From NCBI RefSeq assembly GCF_001648355.1, contig NZ_LXSL01000032.1, positions 124,001 through 188,000 on the forward strand: 64,000 bases of DNA. The letters are read 5' to 3'. Under the pieces are notes generated by a model. That model did no database searches, was not told where the DNA came from, and saw nothing but the letters and a program-made list of their open reading frames with translations. Every line of letters begins with the position of its first letter. The stretch's first letter is position 1. Positions 17,233-26,409 of the stretch are shown in pieces. Made by a program: the position numbers and the translations under genes. The DNA comes from Eikenella longinqua (GTDB lineage Bacteria; Pseudomonadota; Gammaproteobacteria; Burkholderiales; Neisseriaceae).

Positions 17233-20200
17233 ATGAAAACTCCTAATCTACAAAAACATTTCAAGCCAACCATATTGGCAGCGGCCATTTTCGGCTTCGG
17301 CTTCAGCTTCACCACTCAAGCGGCAACCGTGCCTATCAGCAATATTCCTCTATCGGGCGTAACCATCAAGCACGGCCCGAACATTACCCTCACGCCATCC
17401 GTAGAGCACCCGACAGCCGGTGCGGCTTATTCTAATAACGAATTTATAGATGACGGATATCCTACCTTAATAATTGGTAGCAGTCAGGCAGAACGGCAAA
17501 ACCAATGGAAGCGTTATTATCTCGGTTATTTCGATAATACCAAGTGCTATACGTTTAAAGAGTATGGCAGTACTAACGGATATTTTGAGGTTTCTTCAAG
17601 AGCCAGCACTGATGCTGCAGGCAATGTGGGTTTGTGCCCCGGTAATACTGACGAATATAGTGGCAACTTCCTAAACTGGGCCACGATGTCTGCCGTGGAT
17701 ATTTTCCGCTATTCTCTAACTGGCGGTAACCGGGCGCGCGGTATGGGCAATGATCCAACTAACTATGAGGCCGGCGATACGACTAGCAGTACATTCCTAC
17801 GCCGAGCTTATGTGAATCCGCGTCAACAGCAGAACGGTCAGCAACACTTTCGCTTGCGCTTAAGAGCGATTCATATTGCTTCTCCAACCGCTGCAAACTT
17901 TATGTTCCTGAAAAGGATTATTCCTGCCAGCATGGTGGACTCTTTTGCCACTACCTCGGATGCGGTTGGTTTGCCTAGGGCGTTGGGTTTCCGCTACTAT
18001 GCTTCCCCCATCCCTGGTAAACCTTCTTTGCAATCTCCTCAGCAGCAGCCTCAAGTGGCAGCCAGTGAGAAAATCGGCAGACCTAACAAGATCTTCTTTG
18101 TGAACGAAAGTTTCTTTGTTACGCCGGTGCGTATGAACCGTGATGGCGCGTTGATGTATCAAGACCGCGATATAATTAATCCCCTCATTGCTCCAGGAGC
18201 AACTAAATCCATTGTTAATGTGGCAAAAAACGCCTCTCTTGGTAAAGACAACCTGACGAATTTTTGGCTTCCGGTGGTGGTGAAGGCTTGTGATCCTGGT
18301 ACTTCCGGCGCATCTAGCTTGCCATCTAACTGCCGTCAATACGGTAGCGTGTACAAACCGGAAGGATTGATGCAGAAGTATGGCCGTGGCTCCGGACCGG
18401 ATAGCCGCCCTGCGCGTTTCTCCGTTTTTGGCTATCAATTGGCACATACTAATGATGTGAGCGGCGGCGTGTTGCGTGCTCGTATGAAATATCTGGATCG
18501 TACGCAAACGGAAAACAATATTACTTATGGTCGGGAGTGGGATGAAAGAACCGGTGTGTTAGCGGTAAATCCAGATAGCGATGATGCTAAACAAACAGGG
18601 GTTACCAATAGCGGTGCGATTAACTATATCAATAAATTTGGGGATGCTGGCAATTATAAAGGCTACGATACTGCCGCCGAGCTGTTTTATACCGCTCAGC
18701 GCTATCTGCGCCATAAAGGGATGCCTGCCTATTATGAGCAGACTCAGCGTCAATTCGGTATTAATCCTCGTTCAGCCGATGGATTTCCGATGATTTACAA
18801 CTGGGATGATCCTCTCACTCGCGGCTTGGCTTCTCCAGATGAGGCGCAATGCCGATCTAATACCATGATTCTGATTGGCGATACCTTTACCCACGATGAA
18901 AAAGATTTGCCCAATTTTATTCCCAGCAGCGGTGTAAAAGACGATCCTGAAATTAAAACGCAAGAAATTTTATCGAAAATTTTGGATCAGGAGAGATTTA
19001 AAGGACTTGGCGGTTCAACATGGGATTGGTCTCGCGGTTCTGGCGGTAAGAATAGGATTCCCTATTCTCCAGCCGGTATTGTTGCTCTGGCCTATTGGGG
19101 TAGAACTCAAGATATCCGAACAGATATTACAGGTAATCAACATATCAATACTTTCATGATTGATGTGCTGGAAAACGGTAAAGGCCGTTTTGAGCAGAAT
19201 GATGAGAACTCAATCGGTAATGCTTATTATTGGGCAGCAAAATATGGCGGTTTTAACTATGCACCTGATGATCCTAAAAATCCTGTTGTGATGCCGAATG
19301 ACTCTCGCGGCAGTTGGACTGCTGATGCGCCAGGAGTCAGCAGCTCACCGATATTGTTCCCTGAAGGGATGCCGAGAAACTTCGCCTTAGGTAACAGCCC
19401 GGAAAATATGATGCAGGCTTTGGAAGATGCATTTAAAAAAGCCAATGAATATACTGATCCATCCCAAGCATTTGTGGGAGTAACTGAGCATCAGAATGAA
19501 ACGCTGAAAATCGGTAACTCACTTGGTTTGCAGTCTTCTTATAACGTGGATGAACTGTCGGGCGATGTGATTACACAGAGAATCGGCTTGCAAGGGAATG
19601 GCTTAACTTTTACTCCTGCATGGCGTGCTTCTTCTAAGTTAGAAGTATTCCATACAGCCACAGGTTGGGGCTCCCGCAAGTTGTTTACCGAAAGTACCAG
19701 TGGCAGTACTGTACAGTTTACTCCCGGAAATGCAGCAGCTTTCTCTAGCGCGATGAATGCCGGCGCTTCTGCTAATAGCCTGATTCAGTACACATTGGGT
19801 GATCCGAGCTTAGAAGGCTCTGCTTGGCGCAAACGCGAGAGAGGCTTGCTGGGCACCATCATCAATTCCGGTGTGCAGCCTATCTTGCCGCCGCAGCAGA
19901 AACCTAATGGTTGTGAATACGCCAATAGGAATATCACCGTTCGTCCCAACTTCTATGCCACGGCCTCCAATGCTGGTGTGTTGCATATCTTGAATCAGGA
20001 TGGCGGTGAAGTGATGGGCTATATCCCGTCTACTGCGTTGCCAAAACTGTATAGCTTGTCGTTGCGTACAGATAACCCGCAGCATCAGTATTTGAATGAT
20101 GGTACGCCGGTTACAGGCGAAGTTTGCTTCGGCAACACGGCAAAATCCATCGTGGTGGGCTCGGCAGGCCGTGGTGGTGCTTCGGTGTATGCCTTGGATG

Positions 20201-21309
20201 TTACCGATTTGAGTAACCCCAGCGCGTCTAATGTGCTATGGGAATTCTCAAATGCCGATGATCCCGATTTGGGCTTAACCGTTGGCAAACCGACTATTGC
20301 CAAAGATAAAGACAACAATCCGATTGTGATCTTTAGCAGCGGTGTAAACAGCAATTCCAACAGCGGCTACCTGTATATTTTGCGCGCCGATAATAATAGT
20401 GGTGTTTGGCAGCTTAATCGCAACTACTGGAAAGTGCCGTTGGGTCAGGAAGGTGTGGGTGAACCTACAATCTATGACCAAAATGGCGACGATATTCCGG
20501 AAGCCGTGTTTGTTGGCGATTTGAGCGGCAAAATGTGGCGAGTGAACTATGATGCCACTAGTAGCACTTGGGCTAAGGCTTATAACAACCAGCCCCTGTA
20601 CACCCCCAGCGGCACAGGCTCACCGATTACGGCTGCTCCGACAGTGGTGCAAACCGGTGGTCACCTGTATGTGATTGCGGGTACCGGCCAGTATTTCTCA
20701 CTGAATGACGTTGCGCCGGGCGTGCAGAACTATGCGCTGGGCCTCTTCGCCGAACAAGGGCCGATTAGCGATAACGATTTGTTGGGGCAGAGCATTGGTA
20801 GCAGTGAAGATGTTGATGCTATTTATTCAACCAACAAAAACCTGCAGCAGAAACTTTATCAGATTACTCGGAATGCCTTACAGAGCCACCATAAAGGCTG
20901 GCGCTTGAAACTGCTTTCAGGTCAGGCCATTGTGTCTCAGCCTGGTGTGAGGGCGAACCGTGTGGCTACCTTTACGGCAGTACGCAGCCTTCCGAATAGC
21001 ACCAATGTGTGTAAAGCAAACGGTGCCACGGCATTGATTGCAGTGGATCTGCAAACTGGTGGTCAGTACAATCTGCCGGCATTCGATACCAACAAAGACG
21101 GCCGCTTTGATGGCGCCGATAAATTGGGCGGTATGCTGGAAGTGGGTGGTATCATGGCTCCGGTTGGTACTGCTAAAGAGGCTGTAGTGGCTGGCCAACG
21201 CAGTATCCGTAATATCCTTGCTGGTGATACTGGTCTTATGGAGGCACCGACCAACACCTTTGAAACTGCCCTCATCCGCCGCATCTCTTGGCGTGAGATT
21301 TTCGACTAA
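17233..21309 (+). CDS. pilC: PilC/PilY1-family type IV pilus tip adhesin
   Basis: 1358 residues from ATG 17233, which gives a normal signal peptide (ILAAAIFGFGFSFTTQA). The family acts at the pilus tip and outer membrane, where it promotes pilus extension and host-cell binding. The N-terminal half is variable. The C-terminal ~550 residues match the PilC beta-propeller domain, with a calcium-site loop in DQNGDDIPEAVFVGD, a second Asp-rich loop in DTNKDGRFDGADKLGG, and the terminal RRISWREIFD. Base composition is visibly more AT-rich than its neighbours, no exact eikDUS occurs across the gene, and it ends in a Neisseria-type DUS terminator. These features together suggest transfer. No poly-G phase-variation tract is seen in the signal region, unlike pilC in pathogenic Neisseria. 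Confidence 0.9.
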   Translation: MKTPNLQKHFKPTILAAAIFGFGFSFTTQAATVPISNIPLSGVTIKHGPNITLTPSVEHPTAGAAYSNNEFIDDGYPTLIIGSSQAERQNQWKRYYLGYFDNTKCYTFKEYGSTNGYFEVSSRASTDAAGNVGLCPGNTDEYSGNFLNWATMSAVDIFRYSLTGGNRARGMGNDPTNYEAGDTTSSTFLRRAYVNPRQQQNGQQHFRLRLRAIHIASPTAANFMFLKRIIPASMVDSFATTSDAVGLPRALGFRYYASPIPGKPSLQSPQQQPQVAASEKIGRPNKIFFVNESFFVTPVRMNRDGALMYQDRDIINPLIAPGATKSIVNVAKNASLGKDNLTNFWLPVVVKACDPGTSGASSLPSNCRQYGSVYKPEGLMQKYGRGSGPDSRPARFSVFGYQLAHTNDVSGGVLRARMKYLDRTQTENNITYGREWDERTGVLAVNPDSDDAKQTGVTNSGAINYINKFGDAGNYKGYDTAAELFYTAQRYLRHKGMPAYYEQTQRQFGINPRSADGFPMIYNWDDPLTRGLASPDEAQCRSNTMILIGDTFTHDEKDLPNFIPSSGVKDDPEIKTQEILSKILDQERFKGLGGSTWDWSRGSGGKNRIPYSPAGIVALAYWGRTQDIRTDITGNQHINTFMIDVLENGKGRFEQNDENSIGNAYYWAAKYGGFNYAPDDPKNPVVMPNDSRGSWTADAPGVSSSPILFPEGMPRNFALGNSPENMMQALEDAFKKANEYTDPSQAFVGVTEHQNETLKIGNSLGLQSSYNVDELSGDVITQRIGLQGNGLTFTPAWRASSKLEVFHTATGWGSRKLFTESTSGSTVQFTPGNAAAFSSAMNAGASANSLIQYTLGDPSLEGSAWRKRERGLLGTIINSGVQPILPPQQKPNGCEYANRNITVRPNFYATASNAGVLHILNQDGGEVMGYIPSTALPKLYSLSLRTDNPQHQYLNDGTPVTGEVCFGNTAKSIVVGSAGRGGASVYALDVTDLSNPSASNVLWEFSNADDPDLGLTVGKPTIAKDKDNNPIVIFSSGVNSNSNSGYLYILRADNNSGVWQLNRNYWKVPLGQEGVGEPTIYDQNGDDIPEAVFVGDLSGKMWRVNYDATSSTWAKAYNNQPLYTPSGTGSPITAAPTVVQTGGHLYVIAGTGQYFSLNDVAPGVQNYALGLFAEQGPISDNDLLGQSIGSSEDVDAIYSTNKNLQQKLYQITRNALQSHHKGWRLKLLSGQAIVSQPGVRANRVATFTAVRSLPNSTNVCKANGATALIAVDLQTGGQYNLPAFDTNKDGRFDGADKLGGMLEVGGIMAPVGTAKEAVVAGQRSIRNILAGDTGLMEAPTNTFETALIRRISWREIFD

Positions 21310-21328
21310 TTCTGCTTCGCCAAATGCA

Positions 21329-21354
21329 AAGCCGTCTGAATGTTCAGACGGCTT
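21329..21354 (+). terminator. Terminator built from the Neisseria DUS core
   Basis: AAGCCGTCTGAA and its complement TTCAGACGGCTT form a 12-bp stem with a 2-nt loop, followed by a T run. GCCGTCTGAA is the 10-mer uptake core of Neisseria meningitidis and N. gonorrhoeae. It differs from the eikDUS used elsewhere in the window. Confidence 0.9.
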
Positions 21355-21414
21355 TTTTGTGGACAGCCGGATGATGGGTGCTTGCTGCCGTTGCCTAAGT
21401 CATACCCAACACGC

Positions 21415-21520
21415 TATAGCAAATGAACTTAACTTTCGCTAAAGCGTTAGCTCTCCTTGCCAGACTACTGTATCGTTTGCCGCTCGCCGCTTGGTATTGA
21501 AAGCGTGTTCATTCGCTATA
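21415..21520. repeat. Correia-like element (diverged ends TATAGC)
   Basis: A 106-bp element with imperfect terminal inverted repeats TATAGCAAATGAA and TTCATTCGCTATA. Its centre (GCGTTAGCTCTCCTTGCC...CTGTATCGTTTGCCGCTCG) aligns by eye with the centre of short Neisseria Correia elements. An eikDUS-like copy starts 3-4 bp beyond its right end. With the pilC terminator it fills most of 21310-21625. Confidence 0.7.
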
Positions 21521-21575
21521 AAGGGCTACCTGAAAAATTCCACTCGAAAAACCAGCAATGAAACCATTGCCCCCT

Positions 21576-21584
21576 TGCTATAAT
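21576..21584 (+). promoter_or_regulatory. Extended -10 element upstream of the MscS-type channel
   Basis: TGCTATAAT, a perfect extended -10, lies 41 bp before the start codon. No strong -35 is present, as expected for this promoter class. Confidence 0.5.
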
Positions 21585-21625
21585 CCCACCCCATCACACA
21601 TCTCGCTTCAAGAAACGGATTTTTC

Positions 21626-23074
21626 ATGCTCCCCCTGCTCACCGCCGCCGACAACGCCGAATGGCTCGACAACCTTGGCGAAAGCGGCAAATCGCATCTG
21701 CTCGCCTTATTTTCGCGCGAAGAATTCGGGCTGAACCAGCTGCTCGGCAGCCTTTCCGGCACGCGCGGCTGGCTGGATTTCGCGCTGGCCGTTGGCATTT
21801 TGCTCGGCACCTATTTCCTGGCCGGCAAGCTGCTGGCCAAACTGCCGGACGACGACGGCAAAACCTATCTGCTGCGCCACATCTGGCGGCGCACTTGCTG
21901 GCCGCTGCTGATGCTGCTGGCCGGTGCGGCGGCCTTGGTGGCGTGGTACGGGCTGCTCGGCGCCACAGCGGTGTGGCTGCGGCTTCTGGTGATGGCGGCA
22001 CGCTGGATGCTGCTGATTCGCGTGGTGCTGGCGGTGTTCCATTCGGCCATTCCGGCCAACCGCTTTTCCTCGCGCATGGAGTCTTCGCTGGCCGCCGCGC
22101 TGTGGGGCGCCTTCCTGCTGTGGGCTTCCGGCATCGACGACATCATTATTGCCTGGCTGCGCGGCCTGCAATTTTCGGCGGGCTCGGCGCGGCTCTCGCT
22201 CTATACCGTGCTCACCGGCCTGCTGTGGGTGGGGGTGATGGTGGTGGGCGCCATGTGGCTGTCGCGCTATATCGACACACGCCTGAAAGGCAGCAAACGG
22301 CTCGACCCCAACCTGCAAATCATGCTTTCCAAGCTGGCGCGCACGATATTGCTGATTTTGTCGGTGCTGATTGCGCTGCCGCTGGTGGGGATCGATTTAA
22401 CCGTGCTTTCCGTATTCGGCGGCGCATTCGGCGTGGGCTTGGGCTTCGGTTTGCAGAAAATCGCCAGCAATTATGTGTCCGGATTCATCATTTTGGGCGA
22501 CCGCTCGGTGCGCCCCGGCGACCGGCTCACGGTAAACAACTTCACCGGCTATGTTACGCAAATCACCGCCCGCTTCGTGGTGTTGCGCAGCGCCGGCGGG
22601 CAGGAAGCGCTGATTCCGAACGAAACCTTCATCACTTCCGCAGTGATCAACGAATCTTACACCGGCAAATCGCTGTGGCAGAGCCTGGATGTTCAGGTAG
22701 CCTACCACACCGATTTGGCGCAGGCTTTGCAGATTTTGCAGGAAGCCGCCGCCGCGCAGGACAGGGTGAAAACCGACCCGCCGCCCAAAGCCTATCTGAT
22801 TGATTTTGCCGACAACGGCATCAACCTGCGCCTCGGCTTCTGGGTGCGCGACCCGGAAAACGGCTTCCTCGGCCTCAATTCCGCCATCTTGCTCACCGTG
22901 TGGCAGCGTTTCAACGAAGAAGGCATCGAATTCCCCTTCCCGCAGCGCGAAGTGCGCATACTGAACCAAGAGCTCTCGCCCGATGCCGCCGCCCTGCTCA
23001 AAGCCGGCTACCGCGCGCAGGGCGACACCGCCTCCGACGAAGTGGCCGGCAGCAGCGCGGAGCCGCCGCGATGA
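21626..23074 (+). CDS. MscS-family mechanosensitive channel
   Basis: 482 residues with several N-terminal membrane helices. The pore helix is GGAFGVGLGFGLQKIASNYVSG, followed by the beta domain FIILGDRSVRPGDRL and IPNETFITS. Such channels open under membrane tension and release solutes on osmotic downshock. The ~170 residues before the pore make it longer than E. coli MscS (286 aa), like the YbdG/YnaI class. The stop overlaps the nudB start (ATGA), so the genes are translationally coupled. Confidence 0.93.
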   Translation: MLPLLTAADNAEWLDNLGESGKSHLLALFSREEFGLNQLLGSLSGTRGWLDFALAVGILLGTYFLAGKLLAKLPDDDGKTYLLRHIWRRTCWPLLMLLAGAAALVAWYGLLGATAVWLRLLVMAARWMLLIRVVLAVFHSAIPANRFSSRMESSLAAALWGAFLLWASGIDDIIIAWLRGLQFSAGSARLSLYTVLTGLLWVGVMVVGAMWLSRYIDTRLKGSKRLDPNLQIMLSKLARTILLILSVLIALPLVGIDLTVLSVFGGAFGVGLGFGLQKIASNYVSGFIILGDRSVRPGDRLTVNNFTGYVTQITARFVVLRSAGGQEALIPNETFITSAVINESYTGKSLWQSLDVQVAYHTDLAQALQILQEAAAAQDRVKTDPPPKAYLIDFADNGINLRLGFWVRDPENGFLGLNSAILLTVWQRFNEEGIEFPFPQREVRILNQELSPDAAALLKAGYRAQGDTASDEVAGSSAEPPR

Positions 23075-23574
23075 GCCCCGCCTACAAACGCCCCGAATCC
23101 GTGCTCGTGGTGCTGCACGACGGCTGCGGCCAAGCCCTTCTGCTCGAGCGCGTATCCCCGCCCGGCTTCTGGCAATCCGTCACCGGCAGCCTCGAAGCAG
23201 GCGAAACCCCCTTTGCCACCGCCCTGCGCGAAGTGGCCGAAGAAACCGGCATCCACCTCGCCCCCGAAGCCCTCACCGACTGGCACACCCAAAACGAATA
23301 CGAAATCTACGAACACTGGCGCCACCGCTACGCCCCCGGCGTTACCCGCAACACCGAGCACGTTTTCTCCGCCGTGATTCCCCGCCGCCCCGTGCGCACC
23401 GCCCCCGCCGAACACCGCGCCCAGCGCTGGCTGCCGCTGGCCGAAGCCGCACAGCTCGCCTTTTCCCCCTCCAACCGCGAAGCACTGTTGCGCCTGGCCG
23501 CCGAAACCGAAAGCAGGCTACCTGAAAAATTGACGGCATCCCCCGCTTTAAGCCATGATACGGCCAACAAATAA
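23071..23574 (+). CDS. nudB: Dihydroneopterin triphosphate diphosphatase (Nudix)
   Basis: 167 residues from ATG 23071, overlapping the previous stop. The Nudix box is complete: GSLEAGETPFATALREV followed by AEETGI. Outside the box, the YKRPESVLVVL start and HRYAPGVTRNTEHVF match NudB, which removes pyrophosphate from dihydroneopterin triphosphate in folate synthesis. The final ~15 residues are read from DNA containing an eikDUS (RLPEKLTA), so the C-terminus appears extended by an uptake sequence. Confidence 0.88.
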   Translation: MSPAYKRPESVLVVLHDGCGQALLLERVSPPGFWQSVTGSLEAGETPFATALREVAEETGIHLAPEALTDWHTQNEYEIYEHWRHRYAPGVTRNTEHVFSAVIPRRPVRTAPAEHRAQRWLPLAEAAQLAFSPSNREALLRLAAETESRLPEKLTASPALSHDTANK

Positions 23575-23587
23575 ACGAGCGATTACC

Positions 23588-24061
23588 ATGGACACCCTGC
23601 TGCAAGAAGTTACCCAAAAGCTGGCCGAACGCGGCGAAACCATCACCTGCGCCGAATCCTGCACCGGCGGCCAGCTTGCCGCCGAGCTCACCCGCCTGCC
23701 CGGCAGCTCCGCCTGGTTTGAAACCGGCTTCATTACCTACAGCAACCACGCCAAACAGCAGCTGTTGAACGTGAACGCCGCCACCCTCAGCCACTACGGC
23801 GCCGTGAGCGAAGAAACCGTGCGCGAAATGGCGCTGGGCGCGCTCATCGCCACCAAGGCCGACTACGCCCTGAGCATTTCCGGCATCGCCGGCCCCGACG
23901 GCGGCAGCGAAGGCAAGCCCGTGGGCACGGTGTGGTTCGGCCTGGCTACCAAGCAGCGCATTTGGGCGAAAGAACAGCGTTTCCAGGGCGACCGCGCCGC
24001 CGTGCGCGCCCAGGCCGTGCGTTTTGCGCTGATGCTGATGAAGCGGTATTTGGAACGCTAG
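23588..24061 (+). CDS. pncC: Nicotinamide-nucleotide amidohydrolase
   Basis: 157 residues. It deamidates NMN to nicotinate mononucleotide in NAD recycling. This is the stand-alone CinA C-terminal domain, with TCAESCTGGQLAAELT, the GITYSN-like FITYSNHAKQQLL and SISGIAGPDGGSEGKPVGTVW. ATG 23588 lies 14 bp after nudB and probably in the same operon. A DUS pair follows. Confidence 0.92.
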   Translation: MDTLLQEVTQKLAERGETITCAESCTGGQLAAELTRLPGSSAWFETGFITYSNHAKQQLLNVNAATLSHYGAVSEETVREMALGALIATKADYALSISGIAGPDGGSEGKPVGTVWFGLATKQRIWAKEQRFQGDRAAVRAQAVRFALMLMKRYLER

Positions 24062-24087
24062 TTTCCCGCTAACGAAATCGAAATAAA

Positions 24088-24128
24088 AGGCTACCTGAAA
24101 ACGGGTTGACACGGTTTTCAGGTAGCCT
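24088..24128. terminator. Inverted eikDUS pair after pncC
   Basis: Copies at 24088-24099 and 24117-24128 with a T run beyond, 27 bp past the stop. Confidence 0.7.
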
Positions 24129-24251
24129 TTTTGTTGCCGCAGATTTTTGCGCAACGGCGTTGCCATACCTGCCTGCGGTTTGCCGAACTCTTCTGTGGGA
24201 AAGGGATAAGGTTTCAGGTAGCCTCAGCCGGGGATGGAGGCTACCTGAAAA

Positions 24252-24358
24252 TATAGCGAACCAACTTAACTTTCGCTACGGCGTTAGCTCGCCTTGCCGT
24301 ACTTCTGTACTGTCTGCGGCTCGCTGCCTGGTATCAAAAGCCAATTTGATTCGCTATA
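24252..24358. repeat. Correia-like element (ends TATAGCGAA)
   Basis: A 107-bp element with ends TATAGCGAACC and GATTCGCTATA. Its interior, ACGGCGTTAGCTCGCCTTGC then CTGTACTGTCTGCGGCTCG, closely parallels the Correia interior. An eikDUS (AGGCTACCTGAAAA) abuts its left end directly. It occupies about a third of the 326-bp gap 24062-24387, which otherwise holds only DUS copies. Confidence 0.75.
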
Positions 24359-24387
24359 GGGCTGCGGTAAGTCGGGTTGAGGTGGTT

Positions 24388-25086
24388 TTACGGCGGGGGC
24401 GTATCCTGGGGCGGGTGGTGCAGGAAGATGCCTTGTTCGGTGATGGTCCAGAGGGCGGCGTCGCTGCCCATGGTTTTGAGGGCGTTGTTGGTCCAGGTGT
24501 TGCAGGTGTAGAAGAGGCTGTAGCTGCCGGTGGCTTCGTAGAAGGCGTCGTGATCGCCGTATACCAGATGAGTGGGGATGGGGCGGGTGCGGCCGTTGTG
24601 CCATTGCAGGCTTTGGCGGATGTAGGAAACGAGGCGGCGGTATTGGGGGCGGCTGATGCGGATGGGGGCGCAGCGGGTGCAGCCTTCGAGGCTGTGCAGG
24701 TAGGTGGCGTGGACGGCGTTGCTGGAGAGGCCGGTGGCGGCTTTGAGGGCGGTGCCGGGGCGGAGGTCGGCCCAGGTGGGGGTGGTGAGGTAGAAGTTTT
24801 TGTCGCCGAGGCCGATGGCGAGCCAGGGGGCGTATTCTCGGCTGCGGGTGTGCTCGGCGGGGAACACGGCCCGCCAGTCGGCTTCGCTGCTTACGGCGGG
24901 GACGACGATGTCGGTGTGCACGCCGTTGGAGAGCAGCCAAACGGTGATTTCGGGCTCGCCTTCTGCGCGGCCGGGGCTTTTGATGTGAGGCAGCAGCCAA
25001 ACGGCGGTGCCGTAGAGCAGGAGCAGGGCGGCGAGGCTGAGAAGGCTGCGGCGGATGAGTCGGATGAGGCGGCGGAGTGTGGGCAT
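24388..25086 (-). CDS. DUF2459 (TIGR02117-like) membrane-anchored protein
   Basis: 232 residues with one N-terminal membrane segment (LLSLAALLLLYGTAVWLLP). Family-like signatures are SNGVHTDIVVPA, WLAIGLGDKNFYLTTPTW and FYTCNTWTNNALK. The last has a Cys-Asn that could be catalytic in a papain-like fold, but the function is not established. It would face the periplasm. Transcribed convergently with pncC. Confidence 0.75.
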   Translation of the reverse strand: MPTLRRLIRLIRRSLLSLAALLLLYGTAVWLLPHIKSPGRAEGEPEITVWLLSNGVHTDIVVPAVSSEADWRAVFPAEHTRSREYAPWLAIGLGDKNFYLTTPTWADLRPGTALKAATGLSSNAVHATYLHSLEGCTRCAPIRISRPQYRRLVSYIRQSLQWHNGRTRPIPTHLVYGDHDAFYEATGSYSLFYTCNTWTNNALKTMGSDAALWTITEQGIFLHHPPQDTPPP

Positions 25087-25097
25087 GGCGGAATGTG

Positions 25098-25219
25098 AGG
25101 CTACCTGAAAACGGAGCTTCCGAAGGAAGCGGAGTTTCTGCGAAGCTAAAACGGCGCGTTCGGAGGAAGGATGCGGCGTTGTTTTGGCGAAACTCGCTGC
25201 GCTCGTTTTCAGGTAGCCT
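25098..25219. repeat. eikDUS pair enclosing diverged ~30-bp repeats
   Basis: Copies at 25098-25109 and 25208-25219 flank GAGTTTCTGCGAAGCTAAAA and further degenerate units, ending GCGAAACTCGCTGCGCTCG. It lies between the DUF2459 gene and dusC, both on the minus strand, so it could terminate dusC. Confidence 0.75.
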
Positions 25220-25228
25220 GTGGGTTGG

Positions 25229-26188
25229 CTAAGGGTTGGGGGTATAGTGTTCCAATAGGTGTTCGACTTCGGTGGGGTGGGTGAGGGTGCGCAGTTCGGC
25301 GAAGAGCTGTTCGGCCTGGAGGTGGTGGGGTTTCATCATGCCGAGCCATTGTTTGAGGCGGGCGACGGGGTAGGGGGTGTCGCCAGCTTCTTGACGGCAG
25401 AGCTGGAAGAATTGGCGCATCCAAACGAGGTAGTCGGCAAAAGGGGCGGGATCGGGCGGGAGGCCTTGGTTGTGGCGGGCGATTTGGCGGCCGAGGTCGG
25501 GGGTGATGACGGCGCCGCGCCCGAGCATGACGCTTTGGCAGCCGCTGCTTTGCCGGATGGCGAGGTAGTCGGCCAGGCTGAATACATCGCCGTTGGCAAT
25601 CACGGGGATGGATACGGCTTGGCGGATGCGGGCGATTTGCGGCCAGTGTGCGGGTGGGCGGTAGCCTTGGGTTTTGGTGCGGGCGTGCACGGCGAGGGCG
25701 GCGGCTCCGCCTTGGGCGATGGCTTGGGCGCATTCGATGGCGAGGTGGTCGCTGTCGTAGCCGAGGCGCATTTTGGCGGTGAGGGGGATGTTTTCAGGTA
25801 GCCTTTGGCGCACGGCGGAGACGATTTGGCGGATGCGTTCGGGCTCGCGCAGGAGGATGGCGCCGCCTTGGTGTTTGTTTACGGTGGGGGCGGGGCAGCC
25901 GAAGTTGAGGTCGATTTTGCGGGCGCCGGCGGCTGCGGCGGCGCAGGCGTTGGCGGCCATGTTTTCCGGGTCGCTGCCGAGGAGCTGGAGGGTGCAGGGG
26001 GTGCCGGCGGGAGTGCGGCAGCCGTGGTCGATTTCGGGCATGTGGCGCCGCCAGGTGGCGCGGGAGTGGAGGGTGTGGGTGATGCGCACAAATTCGGTAA
26101 CGCATTCGCTGTAGCCGCCGATGCGGGTGAGGAGGTGGCGCATAACGGGGTCGAGCAGGCCCTGCATGGGGGCGAGGATGAGGTGCAT
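25229..26188 (-). CDS. dusC: tRNA-dihydrouridine(16) synthase
   Basis: 319 residues from ATG 26188. A TTG at 26209 would add seven residues, but known DusC proteins begin close to the LAPMQGLLD motif. It reduces a uridine in the tRNA D-loop with FMN and NADPH. Seen: LILAPMQGLLDPV, DLNFGCPAPTVNKHQGGAIL with the catalytic cysteine, and AKMRLGYDS. An in-frame DUS is read as QRLPENIP. The family is firm; the DusC subgroup rests on overall pattern. Confidence 0.88.
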   Translation of the reverse strand: MHLILAPMQGLLDPVMRHLLTRIGGYSECVTEFVRITHTLHSRATWRRHMPEIDHGCRTPAGTPCTLQLLGSDPENMAANACAAAAAGARKIDLNFGCPAPTVNKHQGGAILLREPERIRQIVSAVRQRLPENIPLTAKMRLGYDSDHLAIECAQAIAQGGAAALAVHARTKTQGYRPPAHWPQIARIRQAVSIPVIANGDVFSLADYLAIRQSSGCQSVMLGRGAVITPDLGRQIARHNQGLPPDPAPFADYLVWMRQFFQLCRQEAGDTPYPVARLKQWLGMMKPHHLQAEQLFAELRTLTHPTEVEHLLEHYTPNP

Positions 26189-26409
26189 AGTGAAGGAGGC
26201 GGCGTGCAAAACGGGGATTTTACCGCGTTGGGCGGGGTTGCCGGATATTTTTTCAGGCGAGCCGGATGGCTTGAAACAGCTTCCCTTTTTCAGGTAGCCT
26301 GTTATGCGACAGTGAGGCTACCTGAAAAGGGTGCTCACTATTTTTCAGGTAGCCTAAACCGCGCAAACGGTCTAAACTTCCCCTCCCGCTCATTTCTTTC
26401 CCATCCATC

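Noticed and set aside
17233..17330. Poly-G phase-variation tract in pilC
   Set aside because: Looked for because pathogenic Neisseria pilC genes have one. No G run longer than three is present in the signal-peptide region.
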